The notes under the pieces: generated by a model
Told to the model about the DNA's origin: nothing
What the model saw: only the letters and a program-made list of their open reading frames with translations
The model's database searches: none
Shown: positions 34,176 to 41,086 of the stretch, piece after piece
How positions within the stretch are numbered: position 1 is the first letter of the stretch
Layout of the letters: each line of letters begins with the position of its first letter
Origin: Pontivivens marinum
GTDB lineage: Bacteria; Pseudomonadota; Alphaproteobacteria; Rhodobacterales; Rhodobacteraceae
DNA: 41,086 bases
Assembly (NCBI RefSeq): GCF_900231835.1
Contig: NZ_OCTN01000013.1
Coordinates: 1 to 41,086, forward strand
Direction of reading: 5' to 3'
Program-made: the position numbers and the translations under genes

Positions 34176-34958
34176 ATGAAACCTCTGCGCCAAACTCTTT
34201 TTTCCGGGGAAACGCTGCCCGCCGCTTTCCTTTTCCTAGATCAGCCCGACATAGCCGAAATCATCGGGTTGGCCGGCTTTCCCTTGATGATTGTTGATCG
34301 TGAACATGCCGCCACCGACCTTGGCAATGCGCTGCACAGTTTGCGCGCGATCCGCAGCACATCGAATGCTTTTGTGATGGCCCGTGCGCAGGACGGCACG
34401 CCTGCTGCAATCAAACCGCTACTCGATGCGGGTTTTGACGGGATCATGGTGCCGGATGTCCGCTCCGCTGACGAGGCGCGCGCCATTGCACAGGCCGCAC
34501 GCTATGCGCCAATCGGTCGGCGTGGTGCGCAATTCACCGTATCACGGGCGGCACGTTATGGTGCGGATAAAAATCACTCGGAACATGCAAATAACAGCCT
34601 GCTAGTGGCGGTCATGATTGAAAGCCGTGCAGGACTAGAGGCCATCACCGATATTGCCGCAACGCCCGGCATCGACATGCTGTTTCTGGGGCCACTCGAT
34701 CTCACAACTGATTATGGCACCTTTGGCGAGCTAGGCGCGCCGGAACTGTCAGAAGCGTTGCAAACCGCAGAGCAAGCCATTCTCGCAACGGACAAATTGT
34801 TAGGCGGCGCAGCATTGCCAGATCAGGATCCGGCAGACCTGTTTGCGCGTGGTTATGCGTTGGTCAGCGCGACCTCGGATGTGGGGTTGATGCGGGACGC
34901 AGCCGCGCAGGCCTATCAGGAAATCCAACGCCGACGTGTGGCGATGGCGACCGCGTGA
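34176..34958 (+). CDS. HpcH/HpaI family aldolase
   Basis: A 260-residue class II aldolase that splits or forms 4-hydroxy-2-oxo acids, giving pyruvate-type products. Catalytic residues fit the family: His44 in VDREHA, Arg70 in VMARAQD, metal ligands Glu149 in VMIESRAG and Asp175 in LGPLDLTTD. GGAG precedes the ATG. Its 3' end overlaps the convergent LuxR-type gene by 43 nt. Beside an RraA-like protein, another family with hydroxy-oxo-acid aldolases, it suggests a keto-acid catabolic step. Confidence 0.92.
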   Translation: MKPLRQTLFSGETLPAAFLFLDQPDIAEIIGLAGFPLMIVDREHAATDLGNALHSLRAIRSTSNAFVMARAQDGTPAAIKPLLDAGFDGIMVPDVRSADEARAIAQAARYAPIGRRGAQFTVSRAARYGADKNHSEHANNSLLVAVMIESRAGLEAITDIAATPGIDMLFLGPLDLTTDYGTFGELGAPELSEALQTAEQAILATDKLLGGAALPDQDPADLFARGYALVSATSDVGLMRDAAAQAYQEIQRRRVAMATA

Positions 34959-35608
34959 CTGCGGTTCCGCGCCTCCAACTTCGCACCTGCTGCCTGTAAG
35001 TGCTTGACCACCATGCTCTCGGACCGATCCAGCGCATAGGCGATCTGCTTGGCTGAGAGACCGTTCGCGGTCAGAGACAGGCACTGTGCCTCACGCGGGC
35101 TCAACGGATTTCGCAAATGTGGCAAAGCGGGAGAAAGTTGATCCTGCAACCGATGCGCCGCAAGGGCAAAATCGGCAAGGATCGTTTGCGCACACATATT
35201 ATCGGGCAGAAAGACGGTGACTGTGGCAAACCCCTGCGCCGGCAAATGCAGCGGCACCGTGATCCCGCGCGCAAGGGCCCAGCCCAGCAGACGTTCGGCT
35301 ACGTCCCCGACCTCCCCCCGCTGCAAATCATCTGCAATGACCGATGGTTCCTGCGGGTGATAGCTCCATGAAAAAGGACACGTTATACCCGCAGCCATGC
35401 TTTGAACCGGATCCGTGCGATACAGTGCCCGCCCGCACCAATCCGCAACCAATCGTTCTGCCGCGCCCCGTGCCTCAATCACATCAGGCAGGGTGAATCT
35501 CTCAGGATCAGAGGAAAATGGCGTCGTCGAGTAATCATAGATCAGGCCCAATGCGCCCTCGGGGCAGGCAGCAAAAGCCGCATCGACAAGCTGTGAGACT
35601 GGCGCCAT
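34916..35608 (-). CDS. LuxR family transcriptional regulator, possible LuxR solo
   Basis: A 230-residue protein. The C-terminal LuxR helix-turn-helix (LSPREAQCLSLTANGLSAKQ, then IAYALDRSESMVVKHLQAAG) is clear from about residue 168. The N-terminal half resembles an autoinducer-binding domain: WCGRALYRTDPVQ and CPFSWSY echo the conserved Trp, Tyr, Asp-Pro and Trp positions, though the Trp-Tyr spacing is unusual. No LuxI synthase is in the window, so it may answer a foreign acyl-homoserine lactone or a different ligand. GAGGGG precedes the ATG, 3 nt after the RraA-like stop. Confidence 0.82.
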   Translation of the reverse strand: MAPVSQLVDAAFAACPEGALGLIYDYSTTPFSSDPERFTLPDVIEARGAAERLVADWCGRALYRTDPVQSMAAGITCPFSWSYHPQEPSVIADDLQRGEVGDVAERLLGWALARGITVPLHLPAQGFATVTVFLPDNMCAQTILADFALAAHRLQDQLSPALPHLRNPLSPREAQCLSLTANGLSAKQIAYALDRSESMVVKHLQAAGAKLEARNRSHAVAIATRRRWIS

Positions 35609-35611
35609 CGA

Positions 35612-36286
35612 TTACCCCTCTGCGGACATGTTGCTGGCCACAATTGCGCTGGCCCCAGACAGATCACCAATGCGTTGACCCGCCTCAACACCAACTATCG
35701 TACGCTCGGTCAGTGCCAATAAGGCATCCGCCCGCGTCAATGTGCTCTCCAGTTCCGCCGCGTGGATTGCCACAACTCCCAGCGCATCGGCTAGAATCGC
35801 ATCACCGGCAAGGATTGGAACACCGCCAACCGATACGGGGCGATTGAGTGCACCCCCTTGCCCCTGCAAACGCGTGGTCAAAATCGAGGGACCACGGCTA
35901 AACACAGGCAACCCTATTGCAGAAAGCTCACCCGTATCAGTGTGACGGCCATCAATGACTACAGCGGCGGCACCCGCATTCAGGAGCGCGCGTGCCACAC
36001 CGCCGCCAAGACAGGCCGCCGTGCGGTCCCCGCGCCGGTCGATCATCAGAACATCCCTGGGGCGCAATAATCCGGCAGCGTGGTGCAGTAATGTTGAATC
36101 CAGCGCTGGCAGGCTCAACGTGACAGCCGTTCCCACGACGGTGCCCACAGGGAATACCGGCGCCACACTTGGATCAAGCACTCCACGATCCAGAAAATGC
36201 CCAAACAGCACAGTTTCAAACGCGCCAAGCCGCGACAATAGCGAGGCAGAGATAGCAGCAGGCATCGGGTCGAGGGCATAGGTCAT
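35612..36286 (-). CDS. RraA-like family protein
   Basis: A 224-residue protein with the RraA/HMG-aldolase fold. GDRTAACLGGGVARALLNAG and AAVVIDGRHTD carry the conserved glycines and the Arg114/Asp117 pair used by 4-hydroxy-4-methyl-2-oxoglutarate and oxaloacetate-processing members. The 'RNase E inhibitor' name applies only to enterobacterial RraA and is unlikely here. It is first in a two-gene operon with the LuxR-type gene and lies near the HpcH/HpaI aldolase, which supports a keto-acid role. Confidence 0.85.
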   Translation of the reverse strand: MTYALDPMPAAISASLLSRLGAFETVLFGHFLDRGVLDPSVAPVFPVGTVVGTAVTLSLPALDSTLLHHAAGLLRPRDVLMIDRRGDRTAACLGGGVARALLNAGAAAVVIDGRHTDTGELSAIGLPVFSRGPSILTTRLQGQGGALNRPVSVGGVPILAGDAILADALGVVAIHAAELESTLTRADALLALTERTIVGVEAGQRIGDLSGASAIVASNMSAEG

Positions 36287-36392
36287 ATCGTCATCCAGTT
36301 TTATTTTCTCTATTACGCAACCGTATAGGCTTGCCCGTCCACATGATTTACTTGATCATTGCGATAGAAAATATTGATTGCAGGACGCACAT
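36287..36392. promoter_or_regulatory. Divergent promoter region between RraA-like and LysR genes
   Basis: The 106-nt AT-rich gap is arranged as usual for LysR regulators and their targets. TATTACGCAACCGTATA (about 36312-36328) has the AT-rich ends and partial dyad of a T-N11-A type LysR site, but it is imperfect. AGGA lies 7 nt before the LysR ATG. Confidence 0.4.
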
Positions 36393-37307
36393 ATGCAAAC
36401 ACACAGCCTTGAGACATTCTTCTGGGTCTCGCGCTTGTCCAGTTTTCGACGCGCGGCTGAACAGCTCAACATCTCACAGCCAACCGTATCTGCACGCATT
36501 CAGGGGTTGGAAAAGGAACTGGGCGTGACCTTGCTGCACAGGGATCAAAGCCTGACATTAACCGAACAGGGGCACGAACTACTCGACTATGCTCGCAAGG
36601 TTTTACGCCTGACCGAGGACCTATCCTTTCACAAAGGAACGCAACCGGCTGAGGCACGGCTGAGGATCGGCGCGAACGGACCAGTTACTGCGACATGGCT
36701 GATGCCGCTGACCACTCGCTTGGAGGAAACCCAACCGGGCCTGCGCCTTGAAATCGAAGTCAACCAATCGGCCACATTGCTGCAACACCTCGCGACAGAT
36801 CAGCTCGACCTCGGATTTCTGTCCGAAGACCCGCACGATCCGCGCCTGCGTGTCGAACGTATCGGCGTTTATAAAATGGTTTGGGTTGCGAAACCGGGCC
36901 TATCAAGCAGCCATCTGTCCGATGCCGAACTGATGGCCAGCCCAATCATCAGCTATGGATGGCAATCGCCGATCCACGATCACACGCATGCGCCTGCATT
37001 TAGCGTCGCCCGGCATCGCCGTTTTCTGCACACTGACAGCCTGTTTATGATGATCCGGCTCGTCATAGATGGCGCTGGCTTGGCCCTGTTACCCCACGCC
37101 GCAATCGCAAACGAACTGGCAAGTGGCGCGCTGGTCATCGTGGAGGTGGAAACCAAGCCGATGGACCTCCCCCTCCTCGCGGCCCGCCCACGATCAAAGC
37201 GTAGCACGCTTGTCGATCACGCCTTGACCCTAGCCAAGGAATTGATGCCGGCTGCAAGCCCCATATCTCCATCGATCGGCCGTTATTCATCCACAGTTGC
37301 GCCGTGA
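36393..37307 (+). CDS. LysR family transcriptional regulator
   Basis: A 304-residue regulator with the N-terminal winged helix-turn-helix LETFFWVSRLSSFRRAAEQL followed by ISQPTVSARIQGLEKELGV. The substrate-binding domain begins near residue 90 (LRIGANGPVTATWLMPL). The ATG at 36393 with AGGA upstream is preferred over an in-frame TTG five codons earlier. By arrangement it probably controls the divergent RraA-like/LuxR operon, perhaps also the aldolase; the effector is unknown. Confidence 0.9.
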   Translation: MQTHSLETFFWVSRLSSFRRAAEQLNISQPTVSARIQGLEKELGVTLLHRDQSLTLTEQGHELLDYARKVLRLTEDLSFHKGTQPAEARLRIGANGPVTATWLMPLTTRLEETQPGLRLEIEVNQSATLLQHLATDQLDLGFLSEDPHDPRLRVERIGVYKMVWVAKPGLSSSHLSDAELMASPIISYGWQSPIHDHTHAPAFSVARHRRFLHTDSLFMMIRLVIDGAGLALLPHAAIANELASGALVIVEVETKPMDLPLLAARPRSKRSTLVDHALTLAKELMPAASPISPSIGRYSSTVAP

Positions 37308-37739
37308 CCAGCGCTTCTCAAGTAGACGGAGGGATGCTGATCTACGTAAGTTCTACCTCTGCACCCCATTGAAAATGGAGGGATTACAGGGGTAGCCGCA
37401 GCGAAATGGCGGCTTGGTCCGCAGAGCCGACCTCAAGCAACGCATTAAATTAACACATGCGGCGAATGTCCGGTTCGGCGAGACGCGCTGCAACATCTCT
37501 AGTCACGACTAAACGCCAGCTTCGGGCCGTTCGCGTCGGACGACACCAAGGGCGGATTCCGGACCTTCTCCGCGCGTGCGAACCGAGCTCGGCCAGATGA
37601 AGGAAGCGGACACTCGGCCAGAATCGCGCCGCGAAACCCTAGGCCACCTACAGGTAGGGCGGCGAGCGGCCATTCACTGCCGTTGCGCAATTCGGTGGAG
37701 GCCGAAGTAAAAGGGAACACGCACAAAAAGGCGCAACGT
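37308..37739. other. Gene-poor boundary between metabolic and accessory regions
   Basis: About 430 nt with no gene I can support. A 75-codon minus-strand frame (37499-37726) contains KVRNPPLVSSDANGPKLAFS and other low-complexity runs. I have an unverified impression that similar frames recur in intergenic DNA of roseobacters, which would make it a dispersed repeat and not a gene. No terminator is visible after the LysR gene. Confidence 0.35.
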
Positions 37740-38102
37740 TCACAGTTGCCGGAAATACTTCAAAACGTTTCCAGGAGTGTCTGGAGAAACCGTGATGCCA
37801 GCCTCAACGCGGTTAAACACTTGAATAGCCATGTCCGGCTGTGGAATTAAGACATTATTATTAAATCCGCGTTGAATTCGGTCCGCTTTGCTGATCTTGG
37901 CTTGGGCATAAAAGACATAAGATAAGTGCTTCACAAACGGATGATCACCAACGTCCAAGAGACACGTCCGATCGCAGCCATCATAGAATGAACTGATATT
38001 TACAAGAAGGTTCAGGCCGTGCTGACATGTGTCATTGCACACAATGAACAGATGTTTGTCTGGCCCAGAGGGGACCAGCAGGGTTCCTCTCCGATAAACC
38101 AA
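37740..38102 (-). CDS. Hypothetical protein, candidate toxin partner of a Panacea antitoxin
   Basis: A 120-residue protein that I do not recognise by name. It is predicted to be rich in beta-strands: GTLLVPSGPDKHLFIVCND, GLNLLVNISSFYD, CLLDVGDHPFV and SYVFYAQAKIS. This pattern would suit a small SH3-like barrel of the MazF/PemK kind, but the match is only by impression. Four Cys residues lie in the first half. It starts at TTG (38100-38102), two bases after the stop of the Panacea-domain gene and without a clear Shine-Dalgarno sequence, so translation is probably coupled. Antitoxin-first order and small size support a toxin role; function is inferred from position alone. Confidence 0.6.
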   Translation of the reverse strand: MVYRRGTLLVPSGPDKHLFIVCNDTCQHGLNLLVNISSFYDGCDRTCLLDVGDHPFVKHLSYVFYAQAKISKADRIQRGFNNNVLIPQPDMAIQVFNRVEAGITVSPDTPGNVLKYFRQL

Positions 38103-38104
38103 CT

Positions 38105-38668
38105 CTAAAGCGACGCCAGGATATCTTGGGCATTCTGAAGGCTCTGATATTCACGAGCGCGTTTTTCAGATTCGTTCACACCCACTGCCTTCATGATCTC
38201 TTGCAGACTGATTTTGCGGGATGATCCTTTAGGATCTTTCCATTCCGGCACATTCTTGGCCACATGCGTCCAGTCACGCAAAGCCCACTTGTTCATGCTG
38301 CCAAACTGGATCCAGATGTCCGCAAGGATAGCCAGCTCCGCTTGGCTGAGTTCATCAAGGTCATCAACAGATATGTTGGTGTTGGCCAAGCCCACGTTGT
38401 GATCTTCGCGGTCCTTGAGAAAATCAGCCCATCCCACGCCCTCGGGATCATATGCGCCGCTAAGGTAGTCATAGGTGATAGAGTTTACTGGACCATGCGG
38501 CATGGATACCCGGGCTTCATCTTGAATCGGGTGCCCCCTGCGCTTCACACTTTCACGATCAGCGAGATAAACTAACTTCACTGCCTTCAAGACCGATACA
38601 GCTGATCCACCCGACTGAAGAGCAAAATATGCAATCGTTTGCGCCGCTTTTCGTGGATTGTAAGTCAC
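38105..38668 (-). CDS. Panacea-domain (SocA-like, DUF4065) antitoxin
   Basis: A 187-residue protein whose N-terminal two thirds is a Panacea/SocA-like domain: KAAQTIAYFALQSGGSAVSV, LKAVKLVYLADRESVKRRGH and VSMPHGPVNSITYDYLSG are its core. These domains are known as chaperone-like or neutralising antitoxins paired with many unrelated toxins. I chose the GTG at 38666-38668, with AAAGGA about 9 nt upstream, because it gives the usual family N-terminus (TYNPRKAAQ). An ATG at 38698 and a TTG at 38722 lie upstream in frame. It is followed after 2 nt by the candidate toxin gene. Confidence 0.8.
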   Translation of the reverse strand: MTYNPRKAAQTIAYFALQSGGSAVSVLKAVKLVYLADRESVKRRGHPIQDEARVSMPHGPVNSITYDYLSGAYDPEGVGWADFLKDREDHNVGLANTNISVDDLDELSQAELAILADIWIQFGSMNKWALRDWTHVAKNVPEWKDPKGSSRKISLQEIMKAVGVNESEKRAREYQSLQNAQDILASL

Positions 38669-39011
38669 TGCTTCGGTTCCTTTGTGTGAACAATACATGC
38701 ACACGGAGCTTACGTTAGACAAGAGAGGTTAGTAAAATGTGAACGTTCTTAAGGAGTATCGAGGACACACTTGGGCTGATGGAGCTATTTTATCACCAGA
38801 CAACATCAACGGACCGAGCCTGCGTATAGCATTCCTTTTGGCGAGTCAACAGCGGCTCTAGGGAAGCTGCGATGCGGCATCAATCTTGGCGCGAACGGTG
38901 GCTGTGGGCCGTTTCCAAGTGGGTCAACGCCTGTATTAGGGGGCAAATTTCTGCAAATATAGCTCTGAAAGTAAACAATGCGGTTTTCCAATCCGGCACA
39001 AGGAACCTCAC
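38669..39011. other. Intergenic region between antitoxin and nuclease genes
   Basis: About 340 nt between divergent starts with no supported gene. GAACGTTC, a perfect 8-bp palindrome around 38738, lies about 65 nt upstream of the antitoxin GTG and could be an autoregulatory site. AAGGA sits 7 nt before the nuclease GTG. Confidence 0.4.
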
Positions 39012-40433
39012 GTGCAGAATGCAACAGAGATACTTAAAGACTTGACCGGAACTCAACCCTATCGGGTTGCGTGCCAGAATTCTGGACATGTCCAGGAAAC
39101 GTGGGGACCTATTCTGCGTGATTACGAAAGGATCACGCCACAGCAGTACCGCAGGTTCTTGGATTTCGACGTGAACCAGCATTGGACCACGTTGTATCGG
39201 CAGGTCGCACTTTCACTGGACAACGATAACTTTCGTCTCGCTCTGGCCGCGCTTACTACCGACGAAGTAGATGTTGTCGCCCGCATTGACGAAGCAACTG
39301 AGGTTCCGGGTGTGGGCATTGGGACCGCGTCCGCGCTGCTCTGCACGATGGACGGCCGTTGGGGAGTATGGAACGGCACAACGGAAGCTGCATTGAAAAA
39401 AATCGGGCTTTGGCCGAGCTTCGAACGGGGTCTAACCATTGGTGGTCGCTACCAGGTCGTGAGCGACATTCTGCGCGATTTAGGGGAGCAACTGAACGTC
39501 ACCCAATGGGAACTCGATCACCTGATGTGGTTGGTCCTGCAAGATGATCCCAACACGGTCCTTGAGCCAATACAGAAAGCAGAATCCGGTACTTTCAACG
39601 CACTGATCGAAGAAACTTCCGGCTATGCTCTCTCCACCTGTCGTTTTGTTCGTCACTCCCCAAAATCGGTCGGTCTTTGGAAAAAGTCACGGGCCAACCT
39701 TGAACATTATTTTGGGTATCAGCGTGACGACAATGCCAACCCGTATCATAACGCGGAAGTCGTGTTTCAATTCATCCCAAGCGAAAACTCTGCGACTGCC
39801 TTATTCGTTGGTGCATATCGGGTGCTAGAACAATGGAAGTTCCCTGAAGATCAACGTCAACACATTCTCTATCGCGCGGAGTTCGGCGAGAACGACGATC
39901 ATCCGCACTCTCGGTTTGACTTGGAGCGCTTGCCTGAATTCGAGGAGTTTGTCGGTCGCGTAGAGGTGGAATGGGGTACCGGTGCGCGCGCGTGGTCGCA
40001 GTGGTGCAATATGAACCAGAAGCGGATTGCAAAGCACACAACGCAGGATGACTTGTTGTCCGACGCGTACGAGAAAATCGCCGCAGGTGTAAAGTATCGT
40101 ACCAAGCACGATAGCGACCGCGAGGTTCAAGTTCAAAAGACCGTTAAGGCAGTCGCGTTGAAGGCGGGTTGCGATATTGGAACCTTAATCAAGCGGCTCG
40201 CACATGAACAAAGTCACCGGTGCAAAATCACAAACATTCCGTTCGAGCCAAGTGGGTGGAACGCGCCATCACCTGATCGGCTCGATAGCGATGATCGCGA
40301 ATACGCAGACGGCAAAGTTCAAATCGTCTGTAAGTGGGTAAACTTTGCTAAGGGTAACAAACCAGACGACGTGTTCCGCGAACTTATGCTCCAAGCCGCC
40401 GAATGTATGAAAGGGGTGTTGAGGTGCCCCTAG
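39012..40433 (+). CDS. Predicted nuclease with helix-hairpin-helix and C-terminal HNH-like region
   Basis: A 473-residue protein. An N-terminal helical region contains EVPGVGIGTASALL (97-110), a helix-hairpin-helix-like DNA-contact motif, then RWGVWNGTTEAALKKIGLWP. A central domain (about 245-335) with ALFVGAYRVLEQW, SRFDLERLPEFEEFVGRVEV and EWGTGARAWSQW resembles the module placed before nuclease domains in some predicted restriction enzymes; I am not certain of this. The C-terminus (402-450) HRCKITNIPFEPS, SPDRLDSD and KVQIVCKWVNFAKGN matches the HNH variant that keeps Asp, Asn and Lys positions but lacks a full zinc site and has Arg where His is common. The start is a GTG with AAGGA 7 nt upstream. 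Its last residues abut an IS3-type element, so the C-terminus may be altered. A defence role is inferred. Confidence 0.65.
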   Translation: MQNATEILKDLTGTQPYRVACQNSGHVQETWGPILRDYERITPQQYRRFLDFDVNQHWTTLYRQVALSLDNDNFRLALAALTTDEVDVVARIDEATEVPGVGIGTASALLCTMDGRWGVWNGTTEAALKKIGLWPSFERGLTIGGRYQVVSDILRDLGEQLNVTQWELDHLMWLVLQDDPNTVLEPIQKAESGTFNALIEETSGYALSTCRFVRHSPKSVGLWKKSRANLEHYFGYQRDDNANPYHNAEVVFQFIPSENSATALFVGAYRVLEQWKFPEDQRQHILYRAEFGENDDHPHSRFDLERLPEFEEFVGRVEVEWGTGARAWSQWCNMNQKRIAKHTTQDDLLSDAYEKIAAGVKYRTKHDSDREVQVQKTVKAVALKAGCDIGTLIKRLAHEQSHRCKITNIPFEPSGWNAPSPDRLDSDDREYADGKVQIVCKWVNFAKGNKPDDVFRELMLQAAECMKGVLRCP

Positions 40434-40434
40434 T

Positions 40435-40829
40435 TTACCAGACGCCTGCCTCGTTCATTTTTTGCTGTTTCATTTCATAGTCAACCGGTGACAGCATACC
40501 GTTGTTCGTATGCTTGCGTGTTGGGTTGTAGAACATCTCGATGTAATCGAACACGTCCTGCCTTGCTGCGTCGCGTGTGAGGTAGGTCTGCCGCCTGATC
40601 CGTTCGCGCTTCAATAGGTGGAAGAAGCTTTCTGCGGCTGCATTGTCATGGCAGTTCCCACGCCTGCTCATGCTGGCATCCAGATTGTGCTTATCAAGGA
40701 ACGATTGCCACTCTGCGCTGGTGAACTGGGAGCCTTGATCAGAATGGATCAGTACTTTCTGCTTTGGTTTGCGCCGCCAAACAGCAGCTAACAGTGCTTG
40801 CAAAGCGAGATCTGTGGTCATTCGGGATT
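40435..40829 (-). pseudogene. IS3-group transposase OrfB, C-terminal fragment
   Basis: The C-terminal part of an IS3-family DDE transposase: ALQALLAAVWRRKPKQKVLI, then HSDQGSQFTS with the second catalytic Asp, SMSRRGNCHDNAAAESFF with the catalytic Glu, and FDYIEMFYNPTRKHTNNGML. The reading frame continues upstream of the first ATG (40821) as KSR and is then cut at about 40829 by the end of another insertion sequence. The N-terminal half with the first Asp and all of OrfA are missing from this side. Confidence 0.9.
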
Positions 40830-41086
40830 TGACCTGTGCCCCAAGTTCCCCCCAGCTTGCGCGGAGTCCTTGGGGTTAAATCTGTGACCTCAGGCGGCCA
40901 TTTTGTCCATTGCCTTTCTCTGCAAGAATTCCGTGGGAGTCAGGTTGCCCAAGGCTGAATGTGGTCTGCGCCAATTGTAATCCTCTTGCCATTCTTCCAG
41001 GATTTTCCGTGCATCGCCTAACCTACCAAACAGCGTTTCGTTAAGGCATTCATCTCGCAGCTTGCCATTGAAGCTTTCAATGAAGC
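40830..41086 (-). mobile_element. Right end of a second IS3-family element (IS407-like), running off the window
   Basis: TGACCTGTGCCCCAAGTTCC at 40830 resembles the terminal repeats beginning TGACCTGCCCCC common in IS407-group elements. It lies 60 nt outside the transposase stop, where a terminus is expected. The element is inserted in the IS3-group transposase to its left. The other end lies beyond the window, so the target duplication cannot be checked. Confidence 0.65.
40890..41086 (-). CDS. IS3-family transposase OrfB, C-terminal part (truncated by window end)
   Basis: Sixty-five codons in the minus direction end at a TGA (40890-40892). They contain FIESFNGKLRDECLNETLFG, with the catalytic Glu of the DDE motif, and DYNWRRPHSALGNLTPTEF, typical of IS407/IS1222-like transposases. 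The rest of the gene lies beyond 41086, so it may be intact. Its sequence differs from the fragment at 40435-40829, so these are two different elements. Confidence 0.88.
   Translation of the reverse strand, partial: FIESFNGKLRDECLNETLFGRLGDARKILEEWQEDYNWRRPHSALGNLTPTEFLQRKAMDKMAA

Noticed and set aside
35612-36286. RraA-like protein as an RNase E inhibitor
   Set aside because: That role is established for enterobacterial RraA; the gene context here is keto-acid metabolism.
39012-40433. Type II restriction-modification system
   Set aside because: No DNA methyltransferase gene lies in the flanking DNA within the window, so only a stand-alone nuclease is supported.
1-41086. CRISPR array, tRNA or rRNA genes
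   Set aside because: No regularly spaced direct repeats, cloverleaf-like segments or conserved rRNA blocks were seen on either strand; a covariance-model scan would be needed to exclude small RNAs.

Overview
The window reads as chromosome of an alphaproteobacterium, most likely a member of the Rhodobacterales (roseobacter group). The reasons are the moderately high GC, the many ABC uptake systems for peptides and organic compounds, and genes packed head to tail with 4-nt ATGA overlaps. This placement rests on gene content and style only; no rRNA or tRNA gene is present to confirm it.

Left part (about 300-9960): surface-glycan biosynthesis. A minus-strand cassette (3881 to 297) encodes glucose-1-phosphate cytidylyltransferase, CDP-glucose 4,6-dehydratase, a zinc-binding sugar C-methyltransferase and an RmlC-like epimerase, and predicts a C-methylated CDP-deoxyhexose. 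A plus-strand family 2 glycosyltransferase separates it from a second minus-strand operon (8748 to 4820). That operon holds a CmcI-like protein, a GNAT acetyltransferase, a WbqC-like protein, a phytanoyl-CoA-dioxygenase-like oxygenase and a second zinc-binding methyltransferase. A DegT-family sugar aminotransferase is transcribed divergently from it. Together these genes look like a pathway making and decorating an amino or deoxy sugar whose product I cannot name.

Middle part (about 10000-25400): two complete dipeptide/oligopeptide-type ABC transporters. System 1 is a plus-strand binding protein with divergent permease and ATPase genes. It is flanked by an XRE-cupin regulator, a polysaccharide deacetylase and a GAF protein. 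System 2 is a minus-strand operon ending in an M24 metallopeptidase that starts at TTG. A glutathione-transferase-like gene lies between them, bounded by two strong hairpins. A 16-bp operator-like dyad of the form GCGAAC-N4-GTnCGC occurs upstream of the deacetylase and of both binding-protein genes, and suggests a shared regulon.

Right-middle part (about 26700-37300): an Fbp/Afu-type ABC transporter operon (hydrolase, binding protein, double-length permease, ATPase, GntR regulator) preceded by a perfect 22-bp palindrome. Next come a nitrilase-superfamily amidohydrolase, a proline-iminopeptidase-like hydrolase, an HpcH/HpaI aldolase, a LuxR-type regulator, an RraA-like protein and a LysR regulator. 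This looks like an uptake-and-degradation locus for small organic compounds.

Right end (about 37300-41086): accessory and mobile DNA. It holds a Panacea/SocA-like antitoxin gene coupled to an uncharacterised small gene (candidate toxin) and a large predicted nuclease with helix-hairpin-helix and HNH-like regions. An IS3-group transposase remnant there is interrupted by the end of a second IS3-family element that runs off the window. A deleted IS6-family element lies at about 26064-26672.
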